DNA from: Collinsella aerofaciens
Lineage (GTDB): Bacteria > Actinomycetota > Coriobacteriia > Coriobacteriales > Coriobacteriaceae
Direction of reading: 5' to 3'
Assembly: GCA_008668235.1 (NCBI GenBank)
Contig: RQCP01000003.1
Span: 18,839-82,838 of the forward strand
DNA length: 64,000 nt
Below, piece by piece: positions 1 through 6,994 of the stretch. Position 1 is the first letter of the stretch. Each line of letters opens with the position of its first letter. The translations under genes and the position numbers were made by a program. Below the pieces are notes generated by a model. That model saw nothing but the letters and a program-made list of their open reading frames with translations. It was not told where the DNA came from and did no database searches.

Positions 1-2
1 CG

Positions 3-725
3 CCCGTATGCGCCGTGGTCGTTGCCGGCGGCAGCGGCCAGCGCTTTGGAAATCCCGGCGGCAAGCAGCTCGTTAATGTGGCGGGCCGTCCGCTCATGAG
101 CTGGTCCATCCGCGCGTTCGATCGTAGCGATAAGGTCGGCCATATCGTCGTGGTTTGCCCTGCCGAGCGCCGTGCCGAGATGCGCCGCCTGGCCATCGAC
201 CCGTTTGACTATGACACGCCCATCAGCTTTGCCGATGCCGGCGATACCCGTCAGGATTCCACCCGTGCCGGCGTGCATGCGGTTCCGGCGGGTTTCGAAT
301 ATGTCGCCATCCACGACGGCGCTCGTCCGCTCATTACGACCGAGGCCATCGACCACGCTATCGACGTGCTCGTGAGCGACCGTGCCCTCGACGGTGTCGT
401 GTGCGGCCAGCCCGCGATCGACACGCTCAAGATCGTCGATGGCGATAATATTGTCGAGACGCCGCCGCGCGAGCTGTATTGGGCCGCACAGACGCCGCAG
501 ATCTTTAGTGTCGACGCCATGAAACGCGCCCATGCCGCGGCGATTGCTGAGGGCTTTATCGGCACGGACGATTCGTCGCTGGTCGAGCGCATGGGTGGGC
601 GTGTCCGCTGCGTCCAGAGCCCGCGCGATAATCTTAAGGTGACGGTGCCCGAGGACCTGCGTCCCGTAACCGCGATTCTGCTCGGTCGTATGGCCGAGGG
701 AGAGGACCTTCCCCATGTTCAGTAA
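3..725 (+). CDS. ispD: 2-C-methyl-D-erythritol 4-phosphate cytidylyltransferase (5' end outside window)
   Basis: IspD joins CTP to methylerythritol 4-phosphate in the non-mevalonate isoprenoid pathway. The open frame runs in from the left edge, and the first residues read PVCAVVVAGGSGQRFG, the CTP-binding glycine-rich loop that normally lies within about 20 residues of the N-terminus, so only a few codons are missing. The GTG at 15 is inside this loop and is not a credible start. GKQL after the loop, VAIHDGARPL in the middle and the late DDSSLVE stretch match the family. The last 11 bases overlap ispF, the usual coupling of these two pathway enzymes. Confidence 0.95.
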   Translation, partial: PVCAVVVAGGSGQRFGNPGGKQLVNVAGRPLMSWSIRAFDRSDKVGHIVVVCPAERRAEMRRLAIDPFDYDTPISFADAGDTRQDSTRAGVHAVPAGFEYVAIHDGARPLITTEAIDHAIDVLVSDRALDGVVCGQPAIDTLKIVDGDNIVETPPRELYWAAQTPQIFSVDAMKRAHAAAIAEGFIGTDDSSLVERMGGRVRCVQSPRDNLKVTVPEDLRPVTAILLGRMAEGEDLPHVQ

Positions 726-1209
726 CCTGCGCATTGGCCATGGCTACGACGTTCATCGCCTGGTGGAGGGGCGTCGATGTATCATCGGCGGGGTCGACAT
801 CCCCTACGAGCGCGGCCTGCTGGGCCACTCGGATGCCGATGTGCTCGCGCACGCCTTGGCCGACGCCATTCTGGGCGCCTGCCGCGGGGGAGATATCGGC
901 AAGCTATTCCCCGACACCGATCCCGCCTACGAGGGTGCCGATTCGATGGTGCTGCTCGCCCGCGTGATGGACTATGCGCGCGAGCTGGGCTTTGAGTTTG
1001 TCGATGCCGATTGCACCATTGCCTGTCAGCAACCCAAGATCACTCCGCACCGCGATGCCATGCGCGCCAACCTTGCCCATGCCCTGGGCGTCGACGTGGA
1101 AAACGTGGGCGTCGCCGCCACTACGACCGAAAAGCTCGGTTGGGAAGGCCAGGGCGAGGGAATCGGTGCCTGGGCCGTCTGCCTGCTACAGAAAACCGTT
1201 AAGGAGTAA
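715..1209 (+). CDS. ispF: 2-C-methyl-D-erythritol 2,4-cyclodiphosphate synthase
   Basis: IspF cyclises CDP-methylerythritol 2-phosphate with loss of CMP, the step that follows the next kinase in the MEP pathway. The 164-residue length is typical. The zinc ligands are visible in RIGHGYDVHRL (Asp and His near residues 11-13) and LLGHSDADVLAHAL (His near 40). The C-terminal TTTEKLGWEGQGEGIGAWA motif is the family signature. It starts inside the end of ispD (11-bp overlap) and ends 3 bases before cysS, so the three genes probably form one transcript. Confidence 0.97.
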   Translation: MFSNLRIGHGYDVHRLVEGRRCIIGGVDIPYERGLLGHSDADVLAHALADAILGACRGGDIGKLFPDTDPAYEGADSMVLLARVMDYARELGFEFVDADCTIACQQPKITPHRDAMRANLAHALGVDVENVGVAATTTEKLGWEGQGEGIGAWAVCLLQKTVKE

Positions 1210-1212
1210 CGA

Positions 1213-2679
1213 ATGCGTATCTACAACAGCGCTACCCATAAAAAGGAAGAGTTCCAGCCCATCGAGTCCGGCAAGGTCCGCATGTACGTGTGCGGCCCCA
1301 CGGTCTACGACAACATCCACATCGGCAATGCCCGCACGTTCATCAGCTTTGACGTGATTCGCCGCTGGCTCATCGCGAGCGGCTACGAGGTCACGTTCGC
1401 CCAGAACCTCACCGATGTCGATGACAAGATCATCAAGCGCGCCAACGAGCAGGGCAGAACGGCCGCCGAGGTCGCGACGGAGTTCTCCGACAAGTTCATC
1501 GGCGTTATGCGCGCCGCCAACGTGCTCGATCCCGATGTGCGCCCCCGCGCCACCAAGGAGATCGGCCCCATGATCGCCATGATCAAGACGCTTATCGAGC
1601 AGGGCCACGCTTACGCAGCCGATAACGGCGACGTGTACTTTGCCGTGCGCAGCGATTCCAACTATGGTCAGGTCTCGGGCCGCAACATCGATGACCTTAT
1701 GGTTGGCGCGCGCATCGAGGAGAACGAGGACAAGAACGATCCGCTCGACTTTGCCCTGTGGAAGGCCGCTAAGCCCGGCGAACCCAGCTGGCCGAGCCCC
1801 TGGGGCGAAGGCCGTCCCGGTTGGCACACCGAGTGCGCCGCCATGGTGCATCGCTACCTGGGCACTCCGATCGACATCCACGGCGGCGGTTCCGACCTTG
1901 CCTTCCCGCATCACGAGAACGAGTGCGCCCAGGCCACCTGCGCCTGGCACCAGGGCTTCTCCAACACCTGGATGCACACGGGCATGCTGCTGGTAGACGG
2001 CGAGAAGATGTCCAAGTCGCTCGGCAACTTCTTTACGCTGGCCGAGGTCCTCGAGCAGCACTCCGCTGCTGCCCTGCGCCTGCTGATGCTGCAGACGAGC
2101 TATCGCTCGCCGCTCGATTTTTCTTGGGAGCGCCTGGAGGGTGCCGAGAACTCGCTCACGCGTATCGCCGGTACGGTCGAGAACCTGCGCTGGGCTGCGA
2201 ACCATGCGACGTCCGATGCCGATGAGGCAGCATCCGAAGCGTTTGCCGCCAAGGCCGCCGAGACCCGTGCCGCCTTTAAGGAGTGCATGGACGACGACTT
2301 TAACACCGCCGGTGCCATGGGTGCTGTCTTTGGCTTTGTCACCGAGTGCAACCAGTACCTGGAGCAGGCGGGCGACGCTGCCGACAAGGCCGCAGTCCTG
2401 GCTGCCGCCGATACGCTGGCCGAGCTGCTCGATACGTTTGGCGTTGAGCTCCCCGAGCCCAAGGTCGAGCTGCCGCTGGGTCTGCTGGGCGTTGCCGCCG
2501 GCCTGGTCGCTTACACGGGCGACGACGTGGACGAGGCCGCCGCCAAGATTCTCGAGGCCCGCGCCGAGGCCCGTGCCGCCAAGAACTGGGATCTGGCCGA
2601 CGCCATCCGCGACCAGCTCAAGGACCTGGGCCTGACGATCGAAGATACTGTCGCCGGTACTCGTATTAAGAGTCTCTAG
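1213..2679 (+). CDS. cysS: Cysteinyl-tRNA synthetase
   Basis: This class I synthetase charges tRNA-Cys. The 488 residues show the HIGH-type motif in YDNIHIGNAR (about residue 37) and the KMSKS loop in GEKMSKSLGN (about 265). The zinc site is formed by CGPTVYD near residue 28, the GWHTECAAM cysteine, and HHENE. The C-terminal DALR-type helical region ends ADAIRDQLKDLGL. The ATG at 1213 follows AAGGAG at 1200-1205. A large hairpin (2686-2788) follows the stop codon, so cysS and rlmB may not be fully cotranscribed. Confidence 0.97.
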   Translation: MRIYNSATHKKEEFQPIESGKVRMYVCGPTVYDNIHIGNARTFISFDVIRRWLIASGYEVTFAQNLTDVDDKIIKRANEQGRTAAEVATEFSDKFIGVMRAANVLDPDVRPRATKEIGPMIAMIKTLIEQGHAYAADNGDVYFAVRSDSNYGQVSGRNIDDLMVGARIEENEDKNDPLDFALWKAAKPGEPSWPSPWGEGRPGWHTECAAMVHRYLGTPIDIHGGGSDLAFPHHENECAQATCAWHQGFSNTWMHTGMLLVDGEKMSKSLGNFFTLAEVLEQHSAAALRLLMLQTSYRSPLDFSWERLEGAENSLTRIAGTVENLRWAANHATSDADEAASEAFAAKAAETRAAFKECMDDDFNTAGAMGAVFGFVTECNQYLEQAGDAADKAAVLAAADTLAELLDTFGVELPEPKVELPLGLLGVAAGLVAYTGDDVDEAAAKILEARAEARAAKNWDLADAIRDQLKDLGLTIEDTVAGTRIKSL

Positions 2680-2685
2680 TATTTG

Positions 2686-2788
2686 TCGACCGTTCGAGGT
2701 GCGGCAGATTGCCTTGAAAGAGGAGGGCATAGACCTGGTGGTCATGCCCGACGATTGAAAGGCAAGGTGCCGTGGCTCGAACGGTCGA
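2686..2788. ncRNA. 103-nt extended hairpin between cysS and rlmB, candidate structured RNA or intergenic repeat
   Basis: The outer arms 2686-2698 and 2776-2788 are a perfect 13-bp inverted repeat (TCGACCGTTCGAG). Moving inward in the same register, 2702-2706 pairs with 2768-2772, 2709-2715 with 2759-2765, and 2725-2730 with 2744-2749. Every internal loop is therefore symmetric. The mismatched positions at 2716/2758, 2720/2754 and 2723/2751 are tandem G.A pairs if the plus strand is transcribed, a common feature of folded RNAs. There is only a weak T-rich tail, so it could be a terminator of cysS. No function is known to me. Confidence 0.55.
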
Positions 2789-2822
2789 TTCTTGTTCGTT
2801 TTCTATTTAAGGAGGCCGTCTT

Positions 2823-3737
2823 ATGGCCGACAATCGCAAGCGTGCACCTCGTGGCGGCAAGCAGGCCGCTTCTGGCTCGCGTCCGATTCGCCGCGACGAC
2901 CGCGCTGCCGCTCCCAAGGGCCAGCGCGATCGTACCCAGGCCACACATCCGCAGCGCGATCGCAACCGCGACGCTGTCCAGGCTCCCAAGGGCGAGTTTA
3001 TCGAAGGTCGCCGTGCTGCCGCCGAGGCGTTGCGCACCGGCTTTCCCGTCAAATGCGCGCTCATCGCCGAGGGCGGGGAGCGCGATGCCGCCTTGTCGCG
3101 CCTGGTCGACGACCTCAACGCCGCGGGCGTCCGCATTAAGTATGTGCCGCGCGCGCAGCTCGATGCGCTGTCGAGCCATGGTGCTCACCAGAGCATTGCG
3201 CTCGAGGTTGGCAACTTCCCCTATGCCGATGTCGCCGATATCCTCGATCGCGCGGGTGACGGACCGGCGCTCGTCGTCGTGCTCGACCACGTGACCGACG
3301 ACGGTAACTTTGGCGCCATCGTGCGCTCCGCCGAGGTCGTGGGCGCGGCGGGCGTCATCATTGCAAACAAGCGCGCCGCCGGTGTGACCGTGGGCAGCTA
3401 CAAGACCTCTGCCGGCGCCGTTATGCATCTGCCCATCGCACAGGTTCCCAACATCGCTCGAGCGCTCGACGACCTCAAGGCCGCCGGCTTTTGGGTGGGC
3501 GGTGCTTCCGAGCACGCCGAGGGCAGCTGCTGGGATGCTCCCTTCGAGGGCCGCGTTGCGCTCGTCATGGGCTCCGAGGGCGACGGCATCTCGCGCCTGG
3601 TGCTCGAGAAATGCGACTTTTTGACCAAGCTTCCCCAGCGCGGCATGACCGAGAGTCTCAATGTGGCCCAGGCGACCACCGCGCTGTGCTTTGAGTGGCT
3701 GCGCCGCAATGCCGGCGAGCTCATGGGGGAGGAGTAG
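2823..3737 (+). CDS. rlmB: 23S rRNA (guanosine-2'-O-)-methyltransferase, TrmH/SpoU family
   Basis: A 304-residue SPOUT-class methyltransferase, most likely methylating a ribose in 23S rRNA. A basic, low-complexity N-terminus of about 55 residues precedes the substrate-binding domain (EGRRAAAEALRTG). The trefoil-knot motifs follow: DHVTDDGNFGAIVRSAE, ALVMGSEGDGISRLV and the terminal LPQRGMTESLNVAQA. The ATG at 2823 follows AAGGAGG at 2809-2815. It is 3 bases from the NYN gene, in the conserved pairing seen in many Gram-positive genomes. Exact target specificity is inferred from the family. Confidence 0.92.
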   Translation: MADNRKRAPRGGKQAASGSRPIRRDDRAAAPKGQRDRTQATHPQRDRNRDAVQAPKGEFIEGRRAAAEALRTGFPVKCALIAEGGERDAALSRLVDDLNAAGVRIKYVPRAQLDALSSHGAHQSIALEVGNFPYADVADILDRAGDGPALVVVLDHVTDDGNFGAIVRSAEVVGAAGVIIANKRAAGVTVGSYKTSAGAVMHLPIAQVPNIARALDDLKAAGFWVGGASEHAEGSCWDAPFEGRVALVMGSEGDGISRLVLEKCDFLTKLPQRGMTESLNVAQATTALCFEWLRRNAGELMGEE

Positions 3738-3740
3738 CGC

Positions 3741-4418
3741 ATGTCCAAGAAGAACCGCGCCAAGTCCAAGGCCAAGCGCTTTGGCGAGGGCTCGGCCAAG
3801 CCAATTGTTTCGGCCGCGACCTATGGCGTGGGCGGCAATACGTTTGCGCAGGCTATTGCCGATCCGGTCTCGACGGTGCACTCCAATAAGCCCGAGCTGC
3901 TGGTGGTCGACGGCTACAACGTGATTCACTGCACGCCGCGCTACGAAAAGCTCGTGTACGACCATTCCGACGATCCGTATTCCAGCGACGTCCACGATAT
4001 GGCTCGTACTGCGCTCATCAACGATGTCGCGGCGTTTGCCCAGGGCCGTTACGAGGCCGTGATCGTGTTCGACGGCGCGGGCAACATCTCCAGCGAGCGC
4101 CCCAACCTGCCGGCCCGCGGCGTGCGCATCGAGTTTTCGCCGACGGGCGTCTCTGCCGATACCGTGGTGCAGAAGCTCTGCATCGAGGCGCGCGAGGAAG
4201 GTCGCGCGTGCTCCGTGGTGTCGAGCGACGGCACGATCCAGGCCGTCGTCATGGGCAAGGGCGTTACGCGCATCTCGAGCCGTATGCTGGTGGACGAGAT
4301 CAAACAGATCGATAACGACGTTCACGAGGCAGAGGAAGCTCCGCAGATCAAGATGACCTTGGGCAGCCGCCTGAGCCCCGAGGCGCTGGCCAAGCTCAAG
4401 GCCCTGCGCGGGAGGTAG
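3741..4418 (+). CDS. YacP-like NYN domain endoribonuclease
   Basis: This 225-residue protein has a lysine-rich N-terminus followed by a NYN (PIN-like) domain. ELLVVDGYNVIHC supplies the first catalytic Asp, VIVFDGAG the second and VVSSDGTIQ the third. B. subtilis YacP/Rae1, encoded beside rlmB there too, cleaves mRNA in the ribosomal A site; a similar role here is inferred. The N-terminal extension of about 50 residues (KKNRAKSKAKRF) looks suited to RNA or ribosome contact. It begins 3 bases after rlmB, so the two are cotranscribed. Confidence 0.85.
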   Translation: MSKKNRAKSKAKRFGEGSAKPIVSAATYGVGGNTFAQAIADPVSTVHSNKPELLVVDGYNVIHCTPRYEKLVYDHSDDPYSSDVHDMARTALINDVAAFAQGRYEAVIVFDGAGNISSERPNLPARGVRIEFSPTGVSADTVVQKLCIEAREEGRACSVVSSDGTIQAVVMGKGVTRISSRMLVDEIKQIDNDVHEAEEAPQIKMTLGSRLSPEALAKLKALRGR

Positions 4419-4419
4419 G

Positions 4420-4453
4420 GGAGTTGGCGGGGCAATGCTGCCTCGCTAACTCC
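4420..4453. terminator. Bidirectional hairpin between convergent genes
   Basis: The arms starting GGAGTT at 4420 and ending AACTCC at 4453 pair over about 15 positions with two G.T wobbles and an ATGC loop. It lies just after the NYN gene and covers the last codons of the minus-strand HipA-like gene. There is no strong T-run on either side. Confidence 0.5.
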
Positions 4454-5786
4454 ATTCAGCGATGTCGATCATTCTTTCGAGGCGCCACGTTAGCGCCTCT
4501 TTTAGATAAGGCAGTCTCGCTGCTAGGGCATCGTTTTTAGACAGAATCTCGATTGCCTCGTCGACAAAACCTTCGAGTTTGTCCCCGTCAAACCAGTTCA
4601 TATCCTCAACAAGCAACATTTGTTTCGCGGGACTTGAATGGAACTGCGCGCTGGCAAAACTGTGCTCTCCTGCCCTAAGCTCATCTAGAGATATGTTGCA
4701 CCAGAGCGATGAGCCCGAATCGAAGATGGGGGCTGGTCTGCAGACTAGTGAGTTGACGTTTCGCACGAGGCCGAAGTTGCGCCAATGACGATCGTAGTTG
4801 GCGATGATGTCGTCACACACGATCATGTGGTCAAGGGCATCCTTGACGCCTGTCACCCCGAGTTCCTCGCAGTTTGCTACGTATCGCTCGTAGTCAGTTA
4901 GCCGTTCATCTGCGTTTGCGTGCTGGTTTACATAGAACGCAGGGACATACTCTTCTTCATCAGTTAAGAAGACATCGCATATGCTCAGGGCGGAAGTGCC
5001 CGTGCCCTCGAGCGAGTAAGGTACATAATCGCAGGCGTTTAGGATGCGACGGTGGAGCGCGGTCGCCACCAGCTCGTTATAAGGTTCCTGGTTCAGGTGC
5101 GCTCCTGCCTTATGCAGAATTCGACGCCCGCCCTCGCACGTCCAGTACTTTTGAAGATTGCCGTCCGAGGTGTTATCGGGCTTTGCGGCAGCCGCTTTTC
5201 CCTCTGGGGCAAAGGGCGCAATGGACAGCGAGACGTCATCAAAGGCGTTATTGAAGAAGTTAATATCCTCCCAGACGAGACCGGAATCTTGGGGTCTAAT
5301 CCAATACTGGTCGGATAAGGAGAGGCCAAGATTTCGCTGTACGAGTTCATCGGGAACATCGACTGCGGCTTCTGCAAGCAGGGAGGCTAGCCCAATGCGT
5401 GCGAGCGGGATACCGCGACCGCGCCACCAGATGCGGAAGGAGTCGAGCGATACGGAGCTATTGGGGCCAAATACCCCAATAGGGGCGTGGGCGTAATCGA
5501 TGTCGGCGCCGATGTGGGTAAAGTCTTTTCGCGATGTGTTGTAGACCAGCTGAGCGACTTCGTGCGTGCGGTTCATGAGGGTGAACGCGATCTCGCTCTT
5601 ACCGTGGCCGCGGCGGGGACGTCCTCCCGTTTTGGTCACGGAGCGGAGTCGCGTGTCGACGCTGTCTTTGTCGATGAGCCATACACCAGAAGCCTTGCGG
5701 GCATCAAGTGCTCCGTTTTTTATGAGCTCCTGCACCCTGCGCGGAGTGATGCCGAGCAGCTCGGCGGCTTCCTTGGTAGTAAGCAT
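4446..5786 (-). CDS. HTH domain fused to a HipA-like Ser/Thr kinase domain
   Basis: The protein is 446 residues from the ATG at 5786, chosen because GAAGGG lies 7 bases upstream; a longer frame reaches 5828 but would run through the operator. Residues 1-50 are a MerR/excisionase-type helix-turn-helix (LTTKEAAELLGITPRRVQEL). The C-terminal half resembles HipA kinases: a candidate ATP lysine in RRILHKAG, the catalytic loop DDIIANYDRHWRNFG (Asp near residue 332), and PIFDSGSSL as the metal-binding segment. HipA toxins phosphorylate aminoacyl-tRNA synthetases, but the target here is unknown. No separate HipB-like antitoxin is adjacent. The fused HTH could take the repressor role. Confidence 0.75.
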   Translation of the reverse strand: MLTTKEAAELLGITPRRVQELIKNGALDARKASGVWLIDKDSVDTRLRSVTKTGGRPRRGHGKSEIAFTLMNRTHEVAQLVYNTSRKDFTHIGADIDYAHAPIGVFGPNSSVSLDSFRIWWRGRGIPLARIGLASLLAEAAVDVPDELVQRNLGLSLSDQYWIRPQDSGLVWEDINFFNNAFDDVSLSIAPFAPEGKAAAAKPDNTSDGNLQKYWTCEGGRRILHKAGAHLNQEPYNELVATALHRRILNACDYVPYSLEGTGTSALSICDVFLTDEEEYVPAFYVNQHANADERLTDYERYVANCEELGVTGVKDALDHMIVCDDIIANYDRHWRNFGLVRNVNSLVCRPAPIFDSGSSLWCNISLDELRAGEHSFASAQFHSSPAKQMLLVEDMNWFDGDKLEGFVDEAIEILSKNDALAARLPYLKEALTWRLERMIDIAEWS

Positions 5787-5805
5787 CACGAAACCCTTCG
5801 TCAAA

Positions 5806-5864
5806 ACGAATAGTTTTATATATAGCAATTGTAATTAAAACTATTCGTTCTGACGAATAGTTTT
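5806..5864. promoter_or_regulatory. Operator: perfect 12-bp palindrome plus a third half-site upstream of the HipA-like gene
   Basis: AAAACTATTCGT (5837-5848) and ACGAATAGTTTT (5853-5864) are perfect inverted arms around TCTG. ACGAATAGTTTT recurs as a direct copy at 5806-5817, just upstream of the chosen start. Spacing between right-hand copies is 47 bp. The arrangement fits a repressor binding site that controls the minus-strand gene; binding by its own HTH is inferred. Confidence 0.65.
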
Positions 5865-5951
5865 GAGATTGAGGGCGAACCGACAGAAATGAACGGGCCT
5901 GGTACCTGTTGTTGCTGGTTTTTGCATATTTATATAACGCCGTGTGGCCTG

Positions 5952-5980
5952 TTGCGCCCCGTCCGTAATTCCTTTATTCT
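5952..5980 (+). promoter_or_regulatory. Candidate promoter for tRNA-Thr(TGT)
   Basis: TTGCGC (5952-5957) and TATTCT (5975-5980) are separated by 17 bp, ending 30 bp before the tRNA. Confidence 0.5.
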
Positions 5981-6010
5981 TAACAGGCTTCGCGCGAAAG
6001 CGCCAAGTGT

Positions 6011-6085
6011 GCCAGTGTGGCGCAACGGTAGCGCAACTGATTTGTAATCAGTGGGTTGCAGGTTCGATTCCTGTCACTGGCTCCA
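6011..6085 (+). tRNA. tRNA-Thr (anticodon TGT)
   Basis: The acceptor arms GCCAGTG (6011-6017) and CACTGGC (6075-6081) pair perfectly, followed by discriminator T and an encoded CCA. The anticodon loop TTTGTAA gives TGT. The T loop reads GGTTCGATTCC. It is transcribed alone, with a hairpin terminator directly behind. Confidence 0.95.
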
Positions 6086-6095
6086 TGAGAGTTTC

Positions 6096-6132
6096 GGGCT
6101 CTGTTCCTTGTGGGACAGGGCCCGTTTCTATT
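6096..6132 (+). terminator. Intrinsic terminator after tRNA-Thr
   Basis: GGGCTCTGTTCC and GGGACAGGGCCC (6096-6123) form a 12-bp stem with two G.T pairs, followed by GTTTCTATTT. Confidence 0.75.
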
Positions 6133-6178
6133 TATGTCGACATGTAAGTGGGTTTGACTCCCACCAAGCTTCAGGTTT

Positions 6179-6235
6179 GTCTCGATCTGTAACACGAAGA
6201 GGCTGAAAACCGTTCTAGCTGTTACAGAGTGAGAC
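6179..6235. repeat. 57-bp inverted repeat, family R3 copy 1
   Basis: GTCTCGATCTGTAACA (6179-6194) faces TGTTACAGAGTGAGAC (6220-6235). A second copy with the same arms and the same 57-bp length lies at 6259-6315, while the loops differ. Both sit between tRNA-Thr and the tRNA-Tyr promoter. Confidence 0.75.
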
Positions 6236-6258
6236 GTAAGCCGGGGTCGCCGCGTAGT

Positions 6259-6315
6259 ATCTCGATCTGTAACAGATAGGAGAGGAATGACCCTCTTACT
6301 GTTACAGATTGAGAT
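6259..6315. repeat. 57-bp inverted repeat, family R3 copy 2
   Basis: ATCTCGATCTGTAACAG (6259-6275) faces CTGTTACAGATTGAGAT (6299-6315). Relative to copy 1 the end pair changes from G-C to A-T on both sides, a compensatory change that keeps the stem. Confidence 0.75.
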
Positions 6316-6558
6316 GAAAACGGTGAGGCCCCTGGTCTACTTGATTGCACCGGGGAAGCTCCGATCTCGACCTATATATAGGTGCAAATAGGCTGTTATC
6401 GAAGCTCGATCCTGAAGGTGTACTCTACTACACCAAAGTGTTACCTTGGGAAACGTCACCTCAGTATCCAAAACCACCGTCCCTCATATCCCAACTCAAC
6501 AAAACAGCAGGTCAAAGGTATATAGATACGCCCGGGGCCGTGTATCTAGAGGTTTTCG
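6316..6558. other. AT-richer gene-free stretch with short palindromes ahead of the tRNA-Tyr promoter
   Basis: No convincing gene is visible. A TTG-started 99-codon frame overlaps it and contains the tRNA promoter, so I do not call it. The perfect 14-bp palindrome ACCTATATATAGGT lies at 6370-6383. TAGATAC and GTATCTA form another inverted pair around 6520-6550. The stretch is noticeably lower in GC than its surroundings. Confidence 0.4.
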
Positions 6559-6588
6559 TTGACAGCCCCCAAGGTTGCATCGTATTAT
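6559..6588 (+). promoter_or_regulatory. Strong promoter for the tRNA-Tyr/Thr/Met-tuf cluster
   Basis: TTGACA (6559-6564) and TATTAT (6583-6588) are separated by 18 bp. The flank AGGTTTTCGTTGACAGC is nearly identical to that of the rpmG promoter at 8381-8397. Confidence 0.75.
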
Positions 6589-6650
6589 CTTCTTCGTTCG
6601 CGGGGGCGGCGGTCCAAAAGACCAAAGAACCTGCGGATACTTGAACGATT

Positions 6651-6732
6651 GGGAGTTTGCCCGAGTGGTTAATGGGGACGGGCTGTAAACCCGTTGGCTC
6701 TGCCTACATAGGTTCGAATCCTATAGCTCCCA
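6651..6732 (+). tRNA. tRNA-Tyr (anticodon GTA)
   Basis: A class II tRNA of 82 nt with a long variable arm. The acceptor GGGAGTT pairs with AGCTCCC (6725-6731) with one G.T. The loop CTGTAAA gives anticodon GTA. CCA is not encoded. It is the first gene of the cluster that leads into tuf. Confidence 0.95.
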
Positions 6733-6742
6733 CCCGTCAAGT

Positions 6743-6818
6743 GCCTGTATAGCTCAGTCGGTAGAGCACTTCGTTGGTAACGAAGAGGTCACCAGTTCAA
6801 GTCTGGTTGCAGGCTCCA
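6743..6818 (+). tRNA. tRNA-Thr (anticodon GGT)
   Basis: Acceptor GCCTGTA pairs with TGCAGGC (6808-6814). The loop TTGGTAA gives GGT, and CCA is encoded at 6816-6818. It lies 10 bp after tRNA-Tyr. Confidence 0.95.
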
Positions 6819-6821
6819 TCC

Positions 6822-6898
6822 GGCGGTGTAGCTCAGTTGGTTAGAGCACACGGTTCATACCCGTGGCGTCACTGGTTCGAATCCAGTCACCGCTACCA
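6822..6898 (+). tRNA. tRNA-Met (anticodon CAT), probably elongator
   Basis: Acceptor GGCGGTG pairs with CACCGCT (6888-6894), the first pair being G.T. The loop TTCATAC gives CAT, and CCA is encoded at 6896-6898. Initiator tRNAs lack a 1-72 Watson-Crick pair and have three G-C pairs in the anticodon stem, which this stem (CACGG/CCGTG) does not show, so elongator Met is favoured. tRNA-Ile with a modified CAT cannot be excluded. Confidence 0.9.
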
Positions 6899-6909
6899 TA
6901 GGTAACACG

Positions 6910-6940
6910 GTGGCTTCTCAATAGTATGTTGAGAGGCCAC
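6910..6940 (+). promoter_or_regulatory. Leader hairpin between tRNA-Met and tuf
   Basis: GTGGCTTCTCAA (6910-6921) pairs with TTGAGAGGCCAC (6929-6940) with one G.T. There is no T-run after it, so it is more likely a processing site or leader structure than a terminator. Confidence 0.45.
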
Positions 6941-6994
6941 TATGGTATAAAGGCAAAGTCCCGTCCGGGGACGACCTGTTTAGAGGAGGGCTTT

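Noticed and set aside
2696..2758. Possible remnant of a coding gene (about 20 codons reading VRQIALKEEGIDLVVMPDD)
   Set aside because: It lies wholly inside the symmetric hairpin and has no start, so its protein-like look is probably chance.
1186..4325. Two long minus-strand frames over cysS, rlmB and the NYN gene
   Set aside because: The plus-strand genes are unambiguous, and the reverse frames only reflect GC-rich codon use.
5966..6147. Short frames over tRNA-Thr
   Set aside because: They overlap a clear tRNA gene.
6345..6644. 99-codon plus frame from a TTG
   Set aside because: It has no ribosome site, contains the tRNA promoter, and has no recognisable domain.
6946..6951. TATAAA ahead of tuf as a separate promoter
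   Set aside because: The only -35-like hexamer is 11 bp away and lies in a hairpin arm, so the spacing is wrong.
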